Shown: piece by piece, positions 36,632 through 46,241 of the stretch
How the letters are laid out: each line of letters starts with the position of its first letter
Position numbering within the stretch: position 1 is the first letter of the stretch
Assembly: GCA_964648295.1 (NCBI GenBank)
Contig: CAZYNH010000005.1
Coordinates: 93,684-157,683 of the forward strand
Direction of reading: 5' to 3'
DNA length: 64,000 bases
Source: UBA4055 sp964648295
Lineage (GTDB): Bacteria > UBA4055
Notes under the pieces: model-generated
Database searches by the model: none
What the model was told of the DNA's origin: nothing
Seen by the model: the letters and a program-made list of their open reading frames with translations, nothing else
Made by a program: the position numbers and the translations under genes

Positions 36632-39600
36632 CTATTTCCTCTTGAACGCCTCATATATTACGGGAAGAATCACGAGCGTCAGCAGAGTCGCGCAGGACAG
36701 TCCGAATATAACGGTGACCGCGAGCGGCTTTCTCAGCTCGGAAGAGCCACCGTAAGAGACTGCCATCGGGATCATCCCGAATACGGTGGTTATGGTGGTC
36801 ATCAGTATCGGCCTGAGCCTTTTTCTGCTCGCGTCATAAATCGCTTCTCTTACGCTCATTCCCGCCCTTACAGAATTTTCAATGAAATCGATCTTTACTA
36901 TCGCGTCGTTTACGACTATCCCGATCAGCATGATCATTCCGATGCCGGACAGGATATTAATTGTCTGCCCGGTGATAAAAAGCCCGAAAGCGACACCTAT
37001 AAAAGCGAAAGGTACACTGAGAACTATTATGAAAGGGCTTACCAGAGATTCGAACTGGGAAGCCAGCACCATGTAAACAAGAACGAATGAGAGAAGGAAC
37101 ATGAACATTATCTGTACCATCGACTTCTGCATTTCCTCATTCTGTCCGCCGACCTCTATTCTCATCCCTCTGTAAAGATCAATCCCCGATACCGCCTCTT
37201 TGACCTGAGATACAGCCCTGTCAAGCCTTCCTTCAGACAGGCTGGCTGTAACAGTTATTACTCTGTTCTGGCTCTGATGTCTGACCGATTCGGGGCCGCT
37301 GTAGTAGTTCACGCTGATCAGAGAGCTTACAGGATAGACCTTGCCGCCCTTTTTATAGACCGAGTTGATAAGGTTTTTTATATTTTCGTTGAATTCATCG
37401 CTTGTGCCGACAACAATATCGACAGCCCTGTTGCTCTGTGTTATCTGCGCCGCTGTCTCTCCTTTTATAGAGGTTCTGATAAATGTCGAGACTTCCGATA
37501 CTGTCAGGTTATTCTCGTCAAGGAAGGAATCGTTGAACTCGATTATTATCTGAGGTTTACTTCCGCTGAAATCGGATTTGATCTCGGAAAGAAAATCGAA
37601 TTCTGTAAGTTTTGATACAACTTTGTCCGAGACCTCTTTAAGATCGTTCAGGTTATTACCGAATACTCTCACGCTCAGGTCTCCTTCGCGGGTCTGAAGC
37701 ATATCGCCAAGAACGGAGACATCAGTATTGAAGCTGACCTTCATATCCGTGTCTTTCAGGGACAGGTATGACGGGATCTCATCTCGCAAGCCGCTGATGA
37801 ATTCTGCTGTTGAGACGGAATTATCCAGCTTGACCTGCAGATCACCCTTATAGACCGAAGCGCCTGTTAGAAGGGATTTCTCATCGGTAACCCCGCCTGT
37901 CGCGAAAACGGAGACCGCGCCTTCTTTTGTAAGTATCATCTGCTCAAGGTCTTTGATTACATTCTCTGTTTTCTTTATGCTCGTGCCCGGATTGAGTTCC
38001 ACTGAAAGGATAAATTCCCTGCCGTCAACTTCCGGCATCACTCTTTTCTCAACACCCGCGAGGATCAGCGCCGAAACAGCCAGAAGGATCAGCGCGAAGA
38101 AAAATGTGCGCGCCTTGTTGTCGAGAGCCGATGTGAGTAATAAGTGATATTTTTCTTCAAGATACGAGTATCCGGCATCGAACCACTTGAGCAGCGGTAC
38201 TGAGACTAGCCTGACCAGTGATATTAAGGCTCTGAAGTAGAAAACGAAGAGACCCGCGGTAAAGCCGAATACCGATCTGAAAAATGACCTCACGGTTCTC
38301 CTTATTCCTTCTATCCGGAATATATCCGAAGCACGCTCTTTCCCTATGCCGTAGAGAAAGGAAGAGTTGAACAGTCCGAACAGGTTTATCAGGAAAACGG
38401 CTCCGCCGGCACTGTATGCGTAAAGCAAGAATTTCTTAGTGCTCAGTTCTTCTTCATAAGGCTGAAATGTCTCATTTACGAAAGAGGATATATCATACAG
38501 AACACTTTCAAATCCGTTCAGCGAGTTTATACCTGTGAATGCTATAAAAGCATGGATCGGCTCGAAATAGTCAATCTTAGAGATATACGCCGCCGGTATC
38601 GTGAGCATCAGAAGAACGGCGAACCAGACCGCGTTGACCGCTATAACCCTGAAATCAGTTGCGCGGGGCATCCCTTTTGTTCCTCTGCCGAAAATAAAAT
38701 ATTCAAGTGTTTTAACGAAAGGATCTGTCAGAAGCGCCAGAAAAAGAATGAAGACGAAAGCATGCTCGTCAACCGGTATGCCGCTTGCTTTTATTACCGT
38801 GAAGTACAAAAGGGTGAGGACTGTCCAGTATATACCCGTTTTGAAAACCGGCCCGTTATCCTCTTTTATGCTGTCGTCTACCTCAGTCGCTTTTTTCCCG
38901 CCGAGGCTGAATTTATTATACAGCACGGGAACGAGGGTCAAGGAAACGAAAAGGGAGCTTATCAGCGCGAAGGCGACCGATACGGACTGGTCTTTAAAAA
39001 GCTCGCCGGCGACGCCGGACACGAACACGACGGGCATGAATACGATGATCGTTGTGAATGTTGATGCGGATACGGGAAGAATCACCTCTTTTACGCCGGA
39101 CCAGCACGCGGTGAAAACATCCGCCGTCTCCCGTTTTTTCCTGTCGATATTCTCCAGCACAACGATCGAGTTGTCCACGAGCATGCCTATTCCGAGCGCG
39201 AAACCCGAAAGAGACATCAGGTTGAGGGATATTTTTGAGAAATACAGAAGAGTGAAAGTGGAAAAAATACTTATAGGCATAGCAAGAGCTATGTTGAACG
39301 GCGATTTGAACTCCCTCAAAAATAAGAACAGAGTTAAAAACGAGAGTATTCCGCCCAGAAGGATAGCCGAGACTACATTGCTTATTGATTCGGTGATGAA
39401 CTCCGACTGATCGTAGACCGTATTGATCTTCACATCGAGGGTTCTGTTCAGCTCGGCCGTTATTTCTTTGACCGACCTTGCCACAGCTACAGCGTTGGCG
39501 TCACCGTCCTTTCTTATCAGGATCGCGGTCGAAGGCTCCGAATTGTATCTGGTAAAAGATCTGATCTCTTTTACCCTGTAGCTCACCTGCGCGACATCCT

Positions 39601-40351
39601 TAACATAAATATTCCTTCTGTTCTCCAGCTGCTTTACGAGCGTGTTCTCAATATCTGCCAGAGTCTGGAATTCTGATGAGATAACGAGGTCGTAAATATA
39701 GACATCGTCCCTTACAGTCCCGCCGACAGAATTCGTGCTCGCGGACCTTACCGCGCCTGTCAGCGCGGAAAACGGGATCGCGTAAGTATTAAGCTTCTCA
39801 ATATCTGCTTCTATTCTGATCTCGGTCTCCTCGCCGCCGATCACATCCGCCATCGCCACACCTTCGGTCTGCTCTATCCTTTTTTTTATGATGTGCTCGG
39901 AAACATCGCGCACCGTTTTCTGGTCGCTCCCGGAGATCGAAAGGATCATTATAGGCTTGGATGCGGGATCGACCCTTAAAATGTTGGGGCGTCCGGCCGT
40001 ATCCGGAAGGGATGCCGCGTCGAGCTTTTCTCTCAGATAGAGTACAGCGAAGTCCATATCGGTCCCCCAGCTGAAGTCTATCGTGATAAGCGAGATGGAC
40101 TCTTTTGACTCCGACTTTATGCTGATTATGTCCTTCAGTCCCGCGATGGAGGCCTCAAGCGGCTCCGTAATAAGCCTCTCGACCTGCTCCGGAGAGCTGC
40201 CCTCCAGCTCTGTCCAGACGGTCAGCGAAGGATATTTTATATCGGGAAGAAGGTTCACCGGAAGTTTCTTGTATGAGATTATCCCGAAAAGGGATATCGC
40301 GGCGAAGATCATTATGACCGTGACCGGCCTTGAAAGGATTGTTTTGAGCAT
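36632..40351 (-). CDS. RND-family efflux transporter with an extra central membrane segment
   Basis: 1239 residues, about 200 longer than normal AcrB-type pumps. Both RND halves are intact: LVDNSIVVLENIDRK with the helix-4 acidic residue, and IGIVVNDAIVKIDFI, RPILMTTITTVFGMIPMA in the C-terminal half. The extra ~250 residues (about 490-750) lie between the halves and contain several further hydrophobic helices (WTVLTLLYFTVI, VFILFLALLTDPF, AVNAVWFAVLLMLTIP, AVFLINLFGLF). This is an insertion at the cytoplasmic hinge, function unknown. It follows the adaptor gene by one base. Confidence 0.92.
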   Translation of the reverse strand: MLKTILSRPVTVIMIFAAISLFGIISYKKLPVNLLPDIKYPSLTVWTELEGSSPEQVERLITEPLEASIAGLKDIISIKSESKESISLITIDFSWGTDMDFAVLYLREKLDAASLPDTAGRPNILRVDPASKPIMILSISGSDQKTVRDVSEHIIKKRIEQTEGVAMADVIGGEETEIRIEADIEKLNTYAIPFSALTGAVRSASTNSVGGTVRDDVYIYDLVISSEFQTLADIENTLVKQLENRRNIYVKDVAQVSYRVKEIRSFTRYNSEPSTAILIRKDGDANAVAVARSVKEITAELNRTLDVKINTVYDQSEFITESISNVVSAILLGGILSFLTLFLFLREFKSPFNIALAMPISIFSTFTLLYFSKISLNLMSLSGFALGIGMLVDNSIVVLENIDRKKRETADVFTACWSGVKEVILPVSASTFTTIIVFMPVVFVSGVAGELFKDQSVSVAFALISSLFVSLTLVPVLYNKFSLGGKKATEVDDSIKEDNGPVFKTGIYWTVLTLLYFTVIKASGIPVDEHAFVFILFLALLTDPFVKTLEYFIFGRGTKGMPRATDFRVIAVNAVWFAVLLMLTIPAAYISKIDYFEPIHAFIAFTGINSLNGFESVLYDISSFVNETFQPYEEELSTKKFLLYAYSAGGAVFLINLFGLFNSSFLYGIGKERASDIFRIEGIRRTVRSFFRSVFGFTAGLFVFYFRALISLVRLVSVPLLKWFDAGYSYLEEKYHLLLTSALDNKARTFFFALILLAVSALILAGVEKRVMPEVDGREFILSVELNPGTSIKKTENVIKDLEQMILTKEGAVSVFATGGVTDEKSLLTGASVYKGDLQVKLDNSVSTAEFISGLRDEIPSYLSLKDTDMKVSFNTDVSVLGDMLQTREGDLSVRVFGNNLNDLKEVSDKVVSKLTEFDFLSEIKSDFSGSKPQIIIEFNDSFLDENNLTVSEVSTFIRTSIKGETAAQITQSNRAVDIVVGTSDEFNENIKNLINSVYKKGGKVYPVSSLISVNYYSGPESVRHQSQNRVITVTASLSEGRLDRAVSQVKEAVSGIDLYRGMRIEVGGQNEEMQKSMVQIMFMFLLSFVLVYMVLASQFESLVSPFIIVLSVPFAFIGVAFGLFITGQTINILSGIGMIMLIGIVVNDAIVKIDFIENSVRAGMSVREAIYDASRKRLRPILMTTITTVFGMIPMAVSYGGSSELRKPLAVTVIFGLSCATLLTLVILPVIYEAFKRK

Positions 40352-40352
40352 T

Positions 40353-41573
40353 TTATTCGTCCGCTACGATGATATCGGCATCGTGGGCAAGAGTATAGTT
40401 GTTACTTACGATCACCCTGTCCCCGAGCTTTATTTTCTGATCCCCGTTATCGAGTATGATCTCCGTGTAGTCCGGATTGGAAAGGCCGGTGTTCACATAA
40501 ACCCATTTAGCCTTACCCTCCCTGGCAATGAAAACAAGTTTTCTGTTGTCTCTTGTTAGGACAGCTTCGTTGGGCACGATAGCCCTGTCGTTGTATATTC
40601 TTCCTTCTATCCTTACATTGCCGCTCATACCTGATTTAATTTTAAGTTCCGGGTTTTTGATCCTTACCTGAGCTGTGCCTGTTCCTGTAGCTTTATCCAC
40701 GACCGGGCTGATGTTCTTGACCGTTCCGGTGAATACCGTGTCCTTCATGGCCTCGAACCTGACCTGAACAAGCCTTCCCTCTTTTAGCTGCGAGACCTCG
40801 CTTTCCAGAACGGGTATCTCCATTATTATGTTGCCGTAATCCACCACACTCATTGTTTTTGTGCCTGAATTAACATACTGGCCTTCCACGATCTTAAGAT
40901 CGGCCACATATCCGTCCAAACCCGCTCTGACCGTTGTGTACTCAAGATCCAGTCCGGCCTTTTTATAATTTATCATGGCCTGAGTGAGGCCTGTCGAGGA
41001 CTTAAGAATATCAATATTCCCGCCCTTGTTGAAAATATATTCGATCTCAAGGTCGAGCTTTTTGTTCTCGTATTCCTCATCTGATATCTTCCGTTCGCTT
41101 TTTAAAGCATCGAGTTTCTTTATCTCCTCAGAGAGTTTTTTTACATTCTCCGACTGATCCGACTCAATTACCTGATTCCGCCTTATTCCGTACTCGATCT
41201 TGGCCTTTAGCAGATTGTCCTGGGCGCTCTGATAATTAAGCTCATACTGCTTGTTGTCTATAGTGAAAAGAATATCTCCCTTCCTGACGAACGAGTTCTC
41301 GGACACATTGATCTTTTTAATAAAGCCCGTTATCTGGGGATAAACATCTACCGACCTTTCCGCCTTTGCGGACCCGGTGGTGTTAATATACATGACCAGA
41401 GGCGCGGTTTTGAGAGCCACCGTTTTCACCCTGACGAAGGATTTTTTGGATTCGGTCTGGCTTTTAAGCTCTTTCAGCTTCTCCTCATCTTTTTTAGATT
41501 CCGGTCTGAATACGAGCACCGAGACAACGGCTATCATTATTACCGTAAAACCTATATAAAGCTTATTCTTCAC
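40353..41573 (-). CDS. Periplasmic adaptor (membrane fusion protein) of the RND pump
   Basis: 406 residues: N-terminal membrane anchor (~5-22), lipoyl-like half GSAKAERSVDVYPQITGFIKKINVSENSFVRKGDILF, a helical hairpin (~115-200) with heptads, the second lipoyl half TTVRAGLDGYVADLKIVEGQYVNSG, a beta-barrel domain (VQVRFEAM..FTGTVKNISPVVD), and a membrane-proximal domain. It bridges the RND pumps to TolC. It overlaps the tolC-like stop by 4 bases. Confidence 0.92.
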   Translation of the reverse strand: MKNKLYIGFTVIMIAVVSVLVFRPESKKDEEKLKELKSQTESKKSFVRVKTVALKTAPLVMYINTTGSAKAERSVDVYPQITGFIKKINVSENSFVRKGDILFTIDNKQYELNYQSAQDNLLKAKIEYGIRRNQVIESDQSENVKKLSEEIKKLDALKSERKISDEEYENKKLDLEIEYIFNKGGNIDILKSSTGLTQAMINYKKAGLDLEYTTVRAGLDGYVADLKIVEGQYVNSGTKTMSVVDYGNIIMEIPVLESEVSQLKEGRLVQVRFEAMKDTVFTGTVKNISPVVDKATGTGTAQVRIKNPELKIKSGMSGNVRIEGRIYNDRAIVPNEAVLTRDNRKLVFIAREGKAKWVYVNTGLSNPDYTEIILDNGDQKIKLGDRVIVSNNYTLAHDADIIVADE

Positions 41574-42817
41574 AGTTTTCTCCCCAGAGAATTATTGAGG
41601 TCGTACCTGGCGAGTATCAGGTTGTACTGATAGCTTATCTTCTGATATTTCGCGCGGATGTAATCATTTCTGGCCTGAAGGTAATCAGTTGCCGACTTGC
41701 TGCCGATAAAGAAAAGCTTGTCGGCAAGGTCAAGATTCTCCTGAGCCAGCTCCACATGTTTTTTTGCAAGCTCAAGATTATTTTTCTGGTTCTCAAGTTC
41801 AATAAGTTTCAGCCTAATATCGTTCTTTACGGCCTCTGTTTTGTTTTCCAGCTGGAGCCTGCCTTTTGTAAGGTCCACTTTTGCTTTGTCAATCCCGTTG
41901 AGATTTGAATATGTTATATTTACCGAAAGGCCGAGCTTGGCTTTGATACCGTCGTTTGTAAAAGAGAACATATCGTTCTTGAGGTCATCGTATTTCTGAT
42001 AGTCGTAACTTACAGACCCCGTAAGAGCCGGCAGATAATTGTCGTACTGCATCTTAAGGGAAAGGTCTCTCTGCTCCACCTGATTTTTCAGGATCCTGAT
42101 GTCGGGACGGTTCTCAACCGCCTCGGCTATAATATCCTCAGTTCCTTCCGGCAGCATATCGGTCGCGTATCCTTCGCTGTCAAAGGCAAGCTCCAGTGAA
42201 TCCGGATCTATGTCCGCGTTCATATAGAATATCAGGTTCTGCCTGTTCTTTTTCAGGTTTGATTCGGCGGCTTTCAGGTCTATCAGGTCTGAAGATCTTG
42301 ACACCTCAAAGCTCAGAAGGTCGGATCTGGAAATATTCCCCATATTGAACTTCAGCTCCGCCTCCTCGAATTTCTTCCTGCTGTACTCGGCGATCTCCTT
42401 TCTGAGTTTAAGGTTCTCATCGGCAAGAAGGGCCTGGAAGAATGAGTTTATGACCCTGTATCTGACGGTATTTTCTATATCGCGGTGAGTTTCCGAAGCT
42501 GAAACCCCCGATTTTTTTGTAAATGAATAGTTGTGAAAAAGGTACGGGCTGACCGTCGCTGATATACCCGCCGATGCCGACAAATTGGAACTGAGCCTGT
42601 CTTCGTCGTCGCCGCTGATCAGGTAGGAACCGCTGCCGGTAATGTCCCAGAACCTGTTGCCGGCACCTATGATATTAAGCTCTGAAGATCTTATATCCTT
42701 TTCAGAAATTTTTATATCCAGATTGTTCTTCTCGGCTAAGGATATACAGTCGTCAAGGGTCATTGACCTTGAAAACAGCAGATTTACCGCTGTAAGAATT
42801 AACAAAATTTTTTTCAT
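41570..42817 (-). CDS. TolC-family outer-membrane efflux protein
   Basis: 415 residues with signal peptide MKKILLILTAVNLLFSRS, then two TolC structural repeats rich in heptad helices (e.g. ADENLKLRKEIAEYSRKKFEEAELKFNMG starting near 150, and ELENQKNNLELAKKHVELAQENLDLADKLF near 350). The tunnel-forming helices and strand segments fit the TolC/OprM family. It is the first pump gene, followed by adaptor and two RNDs. Confidence 0.9.
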   Translation of the reverse strand: MKKILLILTAVNLLFSRSMTLDDCISLAEKNNLDIKISEKDIRSSELNIIGAGNRFWDITGSGSYLISGDDEDRLSSNLSASAGISATVSPYLFHNYSFTKKSGVSASETHRDIENTVRYRVINSFFQALLADENLKLRKEIAEYSRKKFEEAELKFNMGNISRSDLLSFEVSRSSDLIDLKAAESNLKKNRQNLIFYMNADIDPDSLELAFDSEGYATDMLPEGTEDIIAEAVENRPDIRILKNQVEQRDLSLKMQYDNYLPALTGSVSYDYQKYDDLKNDMFSFTNDGIKAKLGLSVNITYSNLNGIDKAKVDLTKGRLQLENKTEAVKNDIRLKLIELENQKNNLELAKKHVELAQENLDLADKLFFIGSKSATDYLQARNDYIRAKYQKISYQYNLILARYDLNNSLGRKL

Positions 42818-42867
42818 TTACCCATTCCTGAATTTATTACTGTTAACGGGTTACGCAACATTTTATT

Positions 42868-44022
42868 CTAATATTCATAAACATCAACTGAAAGATCTTC
42901 TACATTAAGAACGTACAGCCTGTCCCAGATATAGAACTCCTGCGATCTGAACATCCCGGCAAGACCTGTACTCTCTTTGTCATGTACGGGGTACGGCACT
43001 CTGTTTAAGAATTTTCCGTCTTTGAAAATATCGGCATATACCCCGTCGCTGTCCGCGTTTCTGTCAACATTGGGTATAACAAGAAGCCTTCCGTATTTGT
43101 CGGTGTGCATTGTAACGATAGCCTTTTTAAAATTACCGACCTTAAGCTCCTGAGTTCCTCTCATCATCTTCTTCATATCTTCAATATATTTTTCTTTTTC
43201 AGCTTTTTCATAACGGATCATCTTAAAATCCTTTCTGATCTCTGATGTTTTCTGCCCGTCGTAGTTGTAGACAAATATTCTGTACTGGTTGTCGGAATTC
43301 TCAGAAACGTAAACATTCTCGTTCCCGGGAACGAAAGGTATTATAAGTTCGTTAATGTCAATTTTTCCCTGCATCAGATCGTTTATTGATATCCTCTGCG
43401 TCTTAAGTGTGGATTTTTCATTTAAGCTGTCCATTCCGATAATTGAAAGAGTAAAATCAATATCCGGCATCTGGCCTTCCGTCGGGACCTGTTTCGCCAT
43501 GTAAGAAACTATATGTGATCCGTCTCTTGATATTTTTGTCCCCTGCAGCTGGACCTGCCCTATATGCCTTTCATAATAAAAAGCGCCTTCGAGATCGAAT
43601 TTGGAAAGTTTGGCGGAACCCGCGCTTACAACATTAAGAGTATCTCTTACGATGAACATGATGCTCGGATAGAACAGCTCGCCGGGACCCTGGCCCATTC
43701 TGCCAATATTTTTTATAAAATTTCCTTCGGGGCCGAACTTCTTCACGCTCATCGACAGGATGTCCAGAACATAAATATTTTTGTCTTTATCAACCGATAC
43801 CGACATCGGTCTTTTGAAATAGGCAGCGGTATCTGTCTGATTTTCAGATGATATCGTAAACAGCTTTTTCAGGTCAAGTGCGGCTGACGGATCGGAAGGT
43901 ATGTCTGAATTCATGTGATGAATTAATCCGTTCACAGTCTCGGTTCTGTAATTGTCATTTTTTCCTCCGCAGGATATCAGCAATAATGCAAATACCGTTG
44001 ACGCCAAGATTATTTTTTTCAT
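42868..44022 (-). CDS. 6-bladed beta-propeller lipoprotein
   Basis: About 384 residues. Signal peptide with lipobox LLLISC (Cys18), then blades with NHL-like repeats: RPMSVSVDKDKNIYVLDILSMSVKKFGPEGNFIKNIGRMGQGPGEL and later AIVTMHTDKYGRLLVIPNVD. The family is common in Bacteroidota-like bacteria; ligand unknown. I start at the ATG at 44022, where the signal peptide begins; the open frame extends ~49 codons further upstream without signal-peptide character. A TATAAT lies 23 bases upstream (44045-44050). It precedes tolC by 50 bases, so may be co-expressed with the pump. Confidence 0.8.
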   Translation of the reverse strand: MKKIILASTVFALLLISCGGKNDNYRTETVNGLIHHMNSDIPSDPSAALDLKKLFTISSENQTDTAAYFKRPMSVSVDKDKNIYVLDILSMSVKKFGPEGNFIKNIGRMGQGPGELFYPSIMFIVRDTLNVVSAGSAKLSKFDLEGAFYYERHIGQVQLQGTKISRDGSHIVSYMAKQVPTEGQMPDIDFTLSIIGMDSLNEKSTLKTQRISINDLMQGKIDINELIIPFVPGNENVYVSENSDNQYRIFVYNYDGQKTSEIRKDFKMIRYEKAEKEKYIEDMKKMMRGTQELKVGNFKKAIVTMHTDKYGRLLVIPNVDRNADSDGVYADIFKDGKFLNRVPYPVHDKESTGLAGMFRSQEFYIWDRLYVLNVEDLSVDVYEY

Positions 44023-44162
44023 TTTAACCCCGTTTTTTTGATAAATTATAAACAAGAATTCCCAGAAAACCCTTCTTTTTCTGACGAATATTAACAACAG
44101 ACGGATAAAATACGATATTTCAGGTTTAAATGAAAGAGTAAAAATGAATTTCTTAAAAATAC

Positions 44163-44191
44163 TTGACAACCGGATTTTTTTGTTGTAAATT
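44163..44191 (+). promoter_or_regulatory. Promoter of the tetR-hcp operon
   Basis: TTGACA (44163-44168), a 17-base spacer and TAAATT (44186-44191). The transcript would start near 44198, at the edge of the imperfect palindrome that follows, so bound regulator would block it. The 209-bp gap 44023-44231 also serves the divergent lipoprotein gene. Confidence 0.7.
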
Positions 44192-44198
44192 TGTGTTA

Positions 44199-44214
44199 GT
44201 AAATGTTCACTTAC
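44199..44214 (+). promoter_or_regulatory. Candidate TetR operator
   Basis: An imperfect 16-base palindrome GTAAATGTTCACTTAC, 12 of 16 positions self-complementary, between the -10 box and the ribosome site AAAGGAG of tetR. Position and size fit autoregulation by the TetR-family protein encoded next. Not proven. Confidence 0.45.
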
Positions 44215-44231
44215 ATATAAAGGAGCGAATA

Positions 44232-44810
44232 ATGACAGAAATGACGGACAGGCAGAAGCAGATAATAACGGAAGCGATAAAGATAATCGCTGCGGACGGT
44301 ATTCAGAACCTTACTATCAAGAATCTTTCGAAGGCGGTCGGTGTAACGGAGGCGGCTCTTTACCGGCATTATGAAAATAAGCACGCCATGCTTTTAAGCA
44401 TAGTTGATCTTTTTGAGGATTTCGCAAAAACTGACGCGAAAGCTAAGGGTATTGACGGCATCAGATCGTTCGTTATGGAAAGATACGAAAAATTCGCTCG
44501 CAATCCTGAGCTTTCAAAAGTGATGTTCTCGGAATCTCTCTTCATAAACGACAGGGAACTTTCGGAAAGAATGAGACAGATAATGCATACGCACAGAAAA
44601 ATGATCGAACAGATGATAGACGACGCTAAGAGTTCTAAACAGATAGACCGATCCGCAGATCCTAAATCGCTTTTCAGGATCATAGTAGGCTCGATGAGAC
44701 TTCTTGTGATACAATGGTGTTTTAACGGATATGATTTCGATCTGACAGCTGAAGGACTGATCCTTTGGAATAATATTGAGCTGCTGATAATAAAAGGAGG
44801 CGCAAAATGA
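44232..44810 (+). CDS. TetR/AcrR-family transcriptional regulator
   Basis: 192 residues. The helix-turn-helix lies at ~8-50 (IITEAIKIIAADGIQNLTIKNLSKAVGVTEAALYRHYENKHAML in three parts), followed by an all-helical ligand domain. The ATG at 44232 is preferred because AAAGGAG sits 7 bases upstream; a longer frame begins upstream of the promoter. Its stop overlaps the start of the ferredoxin gene (ATGA), so it is the first cistron of the operon it probably controls. Ligand unknown; the gene set suggests a redox or nitrosative cue or a hydrophobic compound. Confidence 0.93.
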   Translation: MTEMTDRQKQIITEAIKIIAADGIQNLTIKNLSKAVGVTEAALYRHYENKHAMLLSIVDLFEDFAKTDAKAKGIDGIRSFVMERYEKFARNPELSKVMFSESLFINDRELSERMRQIMHTHRKMIEQMIDDAKSSKQIDRSADPKSLFRIIVGSMRLLVIQWCFNGYDFDLTAEGLILWNNIELLIIKGGAK

Positions 44811-45574
44811 AAAGACAGATAATTAAGATCGACGAGGATAAATGCAACGGCTGCGGGGAGTGCGTGACCGGCTGTCATGAGGGAGCTTTGCAGATGATAG
44901 ACGGAAAAGCAAGGATGGTGTCGGAGATATTCTGCGACGGACTCGGTGCGTGCATAGGAAGCTGCCCGGTCGGGGCAATCACGATCGAGGAGAGGGAGGC
45001 GGAGCTTTACGACGAGGCGAAAGTGATGGAGACCCTTATCCCGAAGGGCGCGAACACGATAAAGGCGCACCTGAAGCACCTTTTCGAGCACGGTGAGCAC
45101 GGTTATGTTAAGCAGGCTGTTATGATACTTAAAATGAGAGGCATACCCGTGCCGGATTTCGCTTCGGGCGGAAGCTGTGCTTCCGGAGGCTGTCCGGGGT
45201 CACTCGTGTCTCAGCTCAGGCACTGGCCTGTCCAGCTGCACCTTGTCAACCCGAACGACTCCAGCTTCGACAACGCGGATCTGCTCGTCTGCGCCGACTG
45301 CGTGCCCTATGCTTTCGCCAACTTTCACGAAAAATTCGTTAAGGGAAAGCGCCTGGTCATACTGTGCCCCAAGCTCGATCAGGGAACGGACAGGTATATC
45401 GAAAAGCTCGCCATGATCTTTCAGAATAAGAATATCAAATCCGTCACTATCGCGCGGATGGAAGTTCCCTGCTGCGGCGGAGTGGAAGTGATCGTCCAGA
45501 AAGCTCTCGAAAAGGCAGGCGTGAGTAAAATGGTCAGCCTGAAGGTCATAGGCATAAACGGCGAGGTTCAGTAA
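44807..45574 (+). CDS. 4Fe-4S ferredoxin-domain protein of the type found with Hcp
   Basis: 255 residues. The N-terminal domain has CNGCGECVTGC for one cluster and CDGLGACIGSCP for a second motif with altered spacing. The C-terminal part (~115-255) contains more cysteines in GGSCASGGCPG, CADCVP, and PCCGGVE, likely binding another metal centre or forming redox thiols. Proteins of this layout sit beside hcp in many anaerobes and are likely electron donors or scaffolds for it. Coupled to tetR by a 4-base overlap. Confidence 0.85.
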   Translation: MKRQIIKIDEDKCNGCGECVTGCHEGALQMIDGKARMVSEIFCDGLGACIGSCPVGAITIEEREAELYDEAKVMETLIPKGANTIKAHLKHLFEHGEHGYVKQAVMILKMRGIPVPDFASGGSCASGGCPGSLVSQLRHWPVQLHLVNPNDSSFDNADLLVCADCVPYAFANFHEKFVKGKRLVILCPKLDQGTDRYIEKLAMIFQNKNIKSVTIARMEVPCCGGVEVIVQKALEKAGVSKMVSLKVIGINGEVQ

Positions 45575-45588
45575 TTTAAGGAGAAATC

Positions 45589-45909
45589 ATGGAACTGAAA
45601 AACATTAAAGATCTTAAGCCGGTTTACGAAAAGGATGGAGTAACAGGCAGAAAACTCACATCTGGGGACAATTTAGAAATAATCCGCATGACTATGGAGA
45701 AAGGCGCGTATCTTGCGCCCCACAAAACGCCTTTCGATGCAGAATTCTACGCATCTAAAGGAAACGCGGTCTTCGTGATCGGCGGAAAAGAATTTAGGGC
45801 GGCGGAAGGAAGCATAATATTCTGCCCGGGAAACATTGAGCACGGCATCAGGAATGAAACTGACCATACTATAACGGTCCTGGTCATAAAACATTTAAAA
45901 CAGCAATAG
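45589..45909 (+). CDS. Cupin-domain protein (first of three)
   Basis: 106 residues, single small beta-barrel with LAPHKTPFDAEFYASKGNAVFVIGGKEF (motif 1 region) and IIFCPGNIEHGIRNETD (motif 2 with PxxxxHxI). Metal-binding residues are partly kept: His in APHKT, Glu in DAEFY, His in IEHGI. Role unknown; small cupins beside hcp/ferredoxin genes may bind metal or a small electrophile. A ribosome site AAGGAG precedes the ATG. Confidence 0.88.
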   Translation: MELKNIKDLKPVYEKDGVTGRKLTSGDNLEIIRMTMEKGAYLAPHKTPFDAEFYASKGNAVFVIGGKEFRAAEGSIIFCPGNIEHGIRNETDHTITVLVIKHLKQQ

Positions 45910-45919
45910 GAGGCATCAA

Positions 45920-46228
45920 ATGATCAGAAAAATACTGGAATTTAAGAATGAGGCACAATACCAGCCCGGCTCGATAGTCAGCAAGATCATCAACACTTCT
46001 CCAGGCGGCAATGTAACGCTTTTCGCCTTTGCGAAAGACCAGAAACTTTCCGAACACACCGCCCCTTACGACGCAATGATCCAGGTACTTGAAGGAAACT
46101 GCCTGATCACTATATCCGGCGATAAATTCGAACTCGCGGAGGGTCAGACGATAATAATGCCCAAGAACGAGCCTCACGCAGTTTATGCGACAGAGAACTT
46201 CAAAATGCTTTTAACAATGATAAAATAA
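45920..46228 (+). CDS. Cupin-domain protein (second of three)
   Basis: 102 residues, with LSEHTAPYDAMIQVLEGNCLITISGDKF and AEGQTIIMPKNEPHAVYATENFKMLLTMIK, the standard pair of cupin motifs (His in SEHTA, Asp in PYDAM where Glu is usual, His in EPHAV). AGGAGGC ribosome site. 10 bases after the first cupin; the two differ clearly in sequence, so they are not a recent duplication. Confidence 0.9.
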   Translation: MIRKILEFKNEAQYQPGSIVSKIINTSPGGNVTLFAFAKDQKLSEHTAPYDAMIQVLEGNCLITISGDKFELAEGQTIIMPKNEPHAVYATENFKMLLTMIK

Positions 46229-46241
46229 AGGAGAAGCCATA

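Noticed and set aside
38552..39410. Long plus-strand reading frames opposite the RND gene
   Set aside because: They mirror the codon structure of the minus-strand pump and show no family-like motifs or ribosome sites.
44369..45100. 243-codon minus-strand frame across tetR and the ferredoxin gene
   Set aside because: It is antisense to two clear genes, has no recognisable domain, and would be translated through the operon junction.
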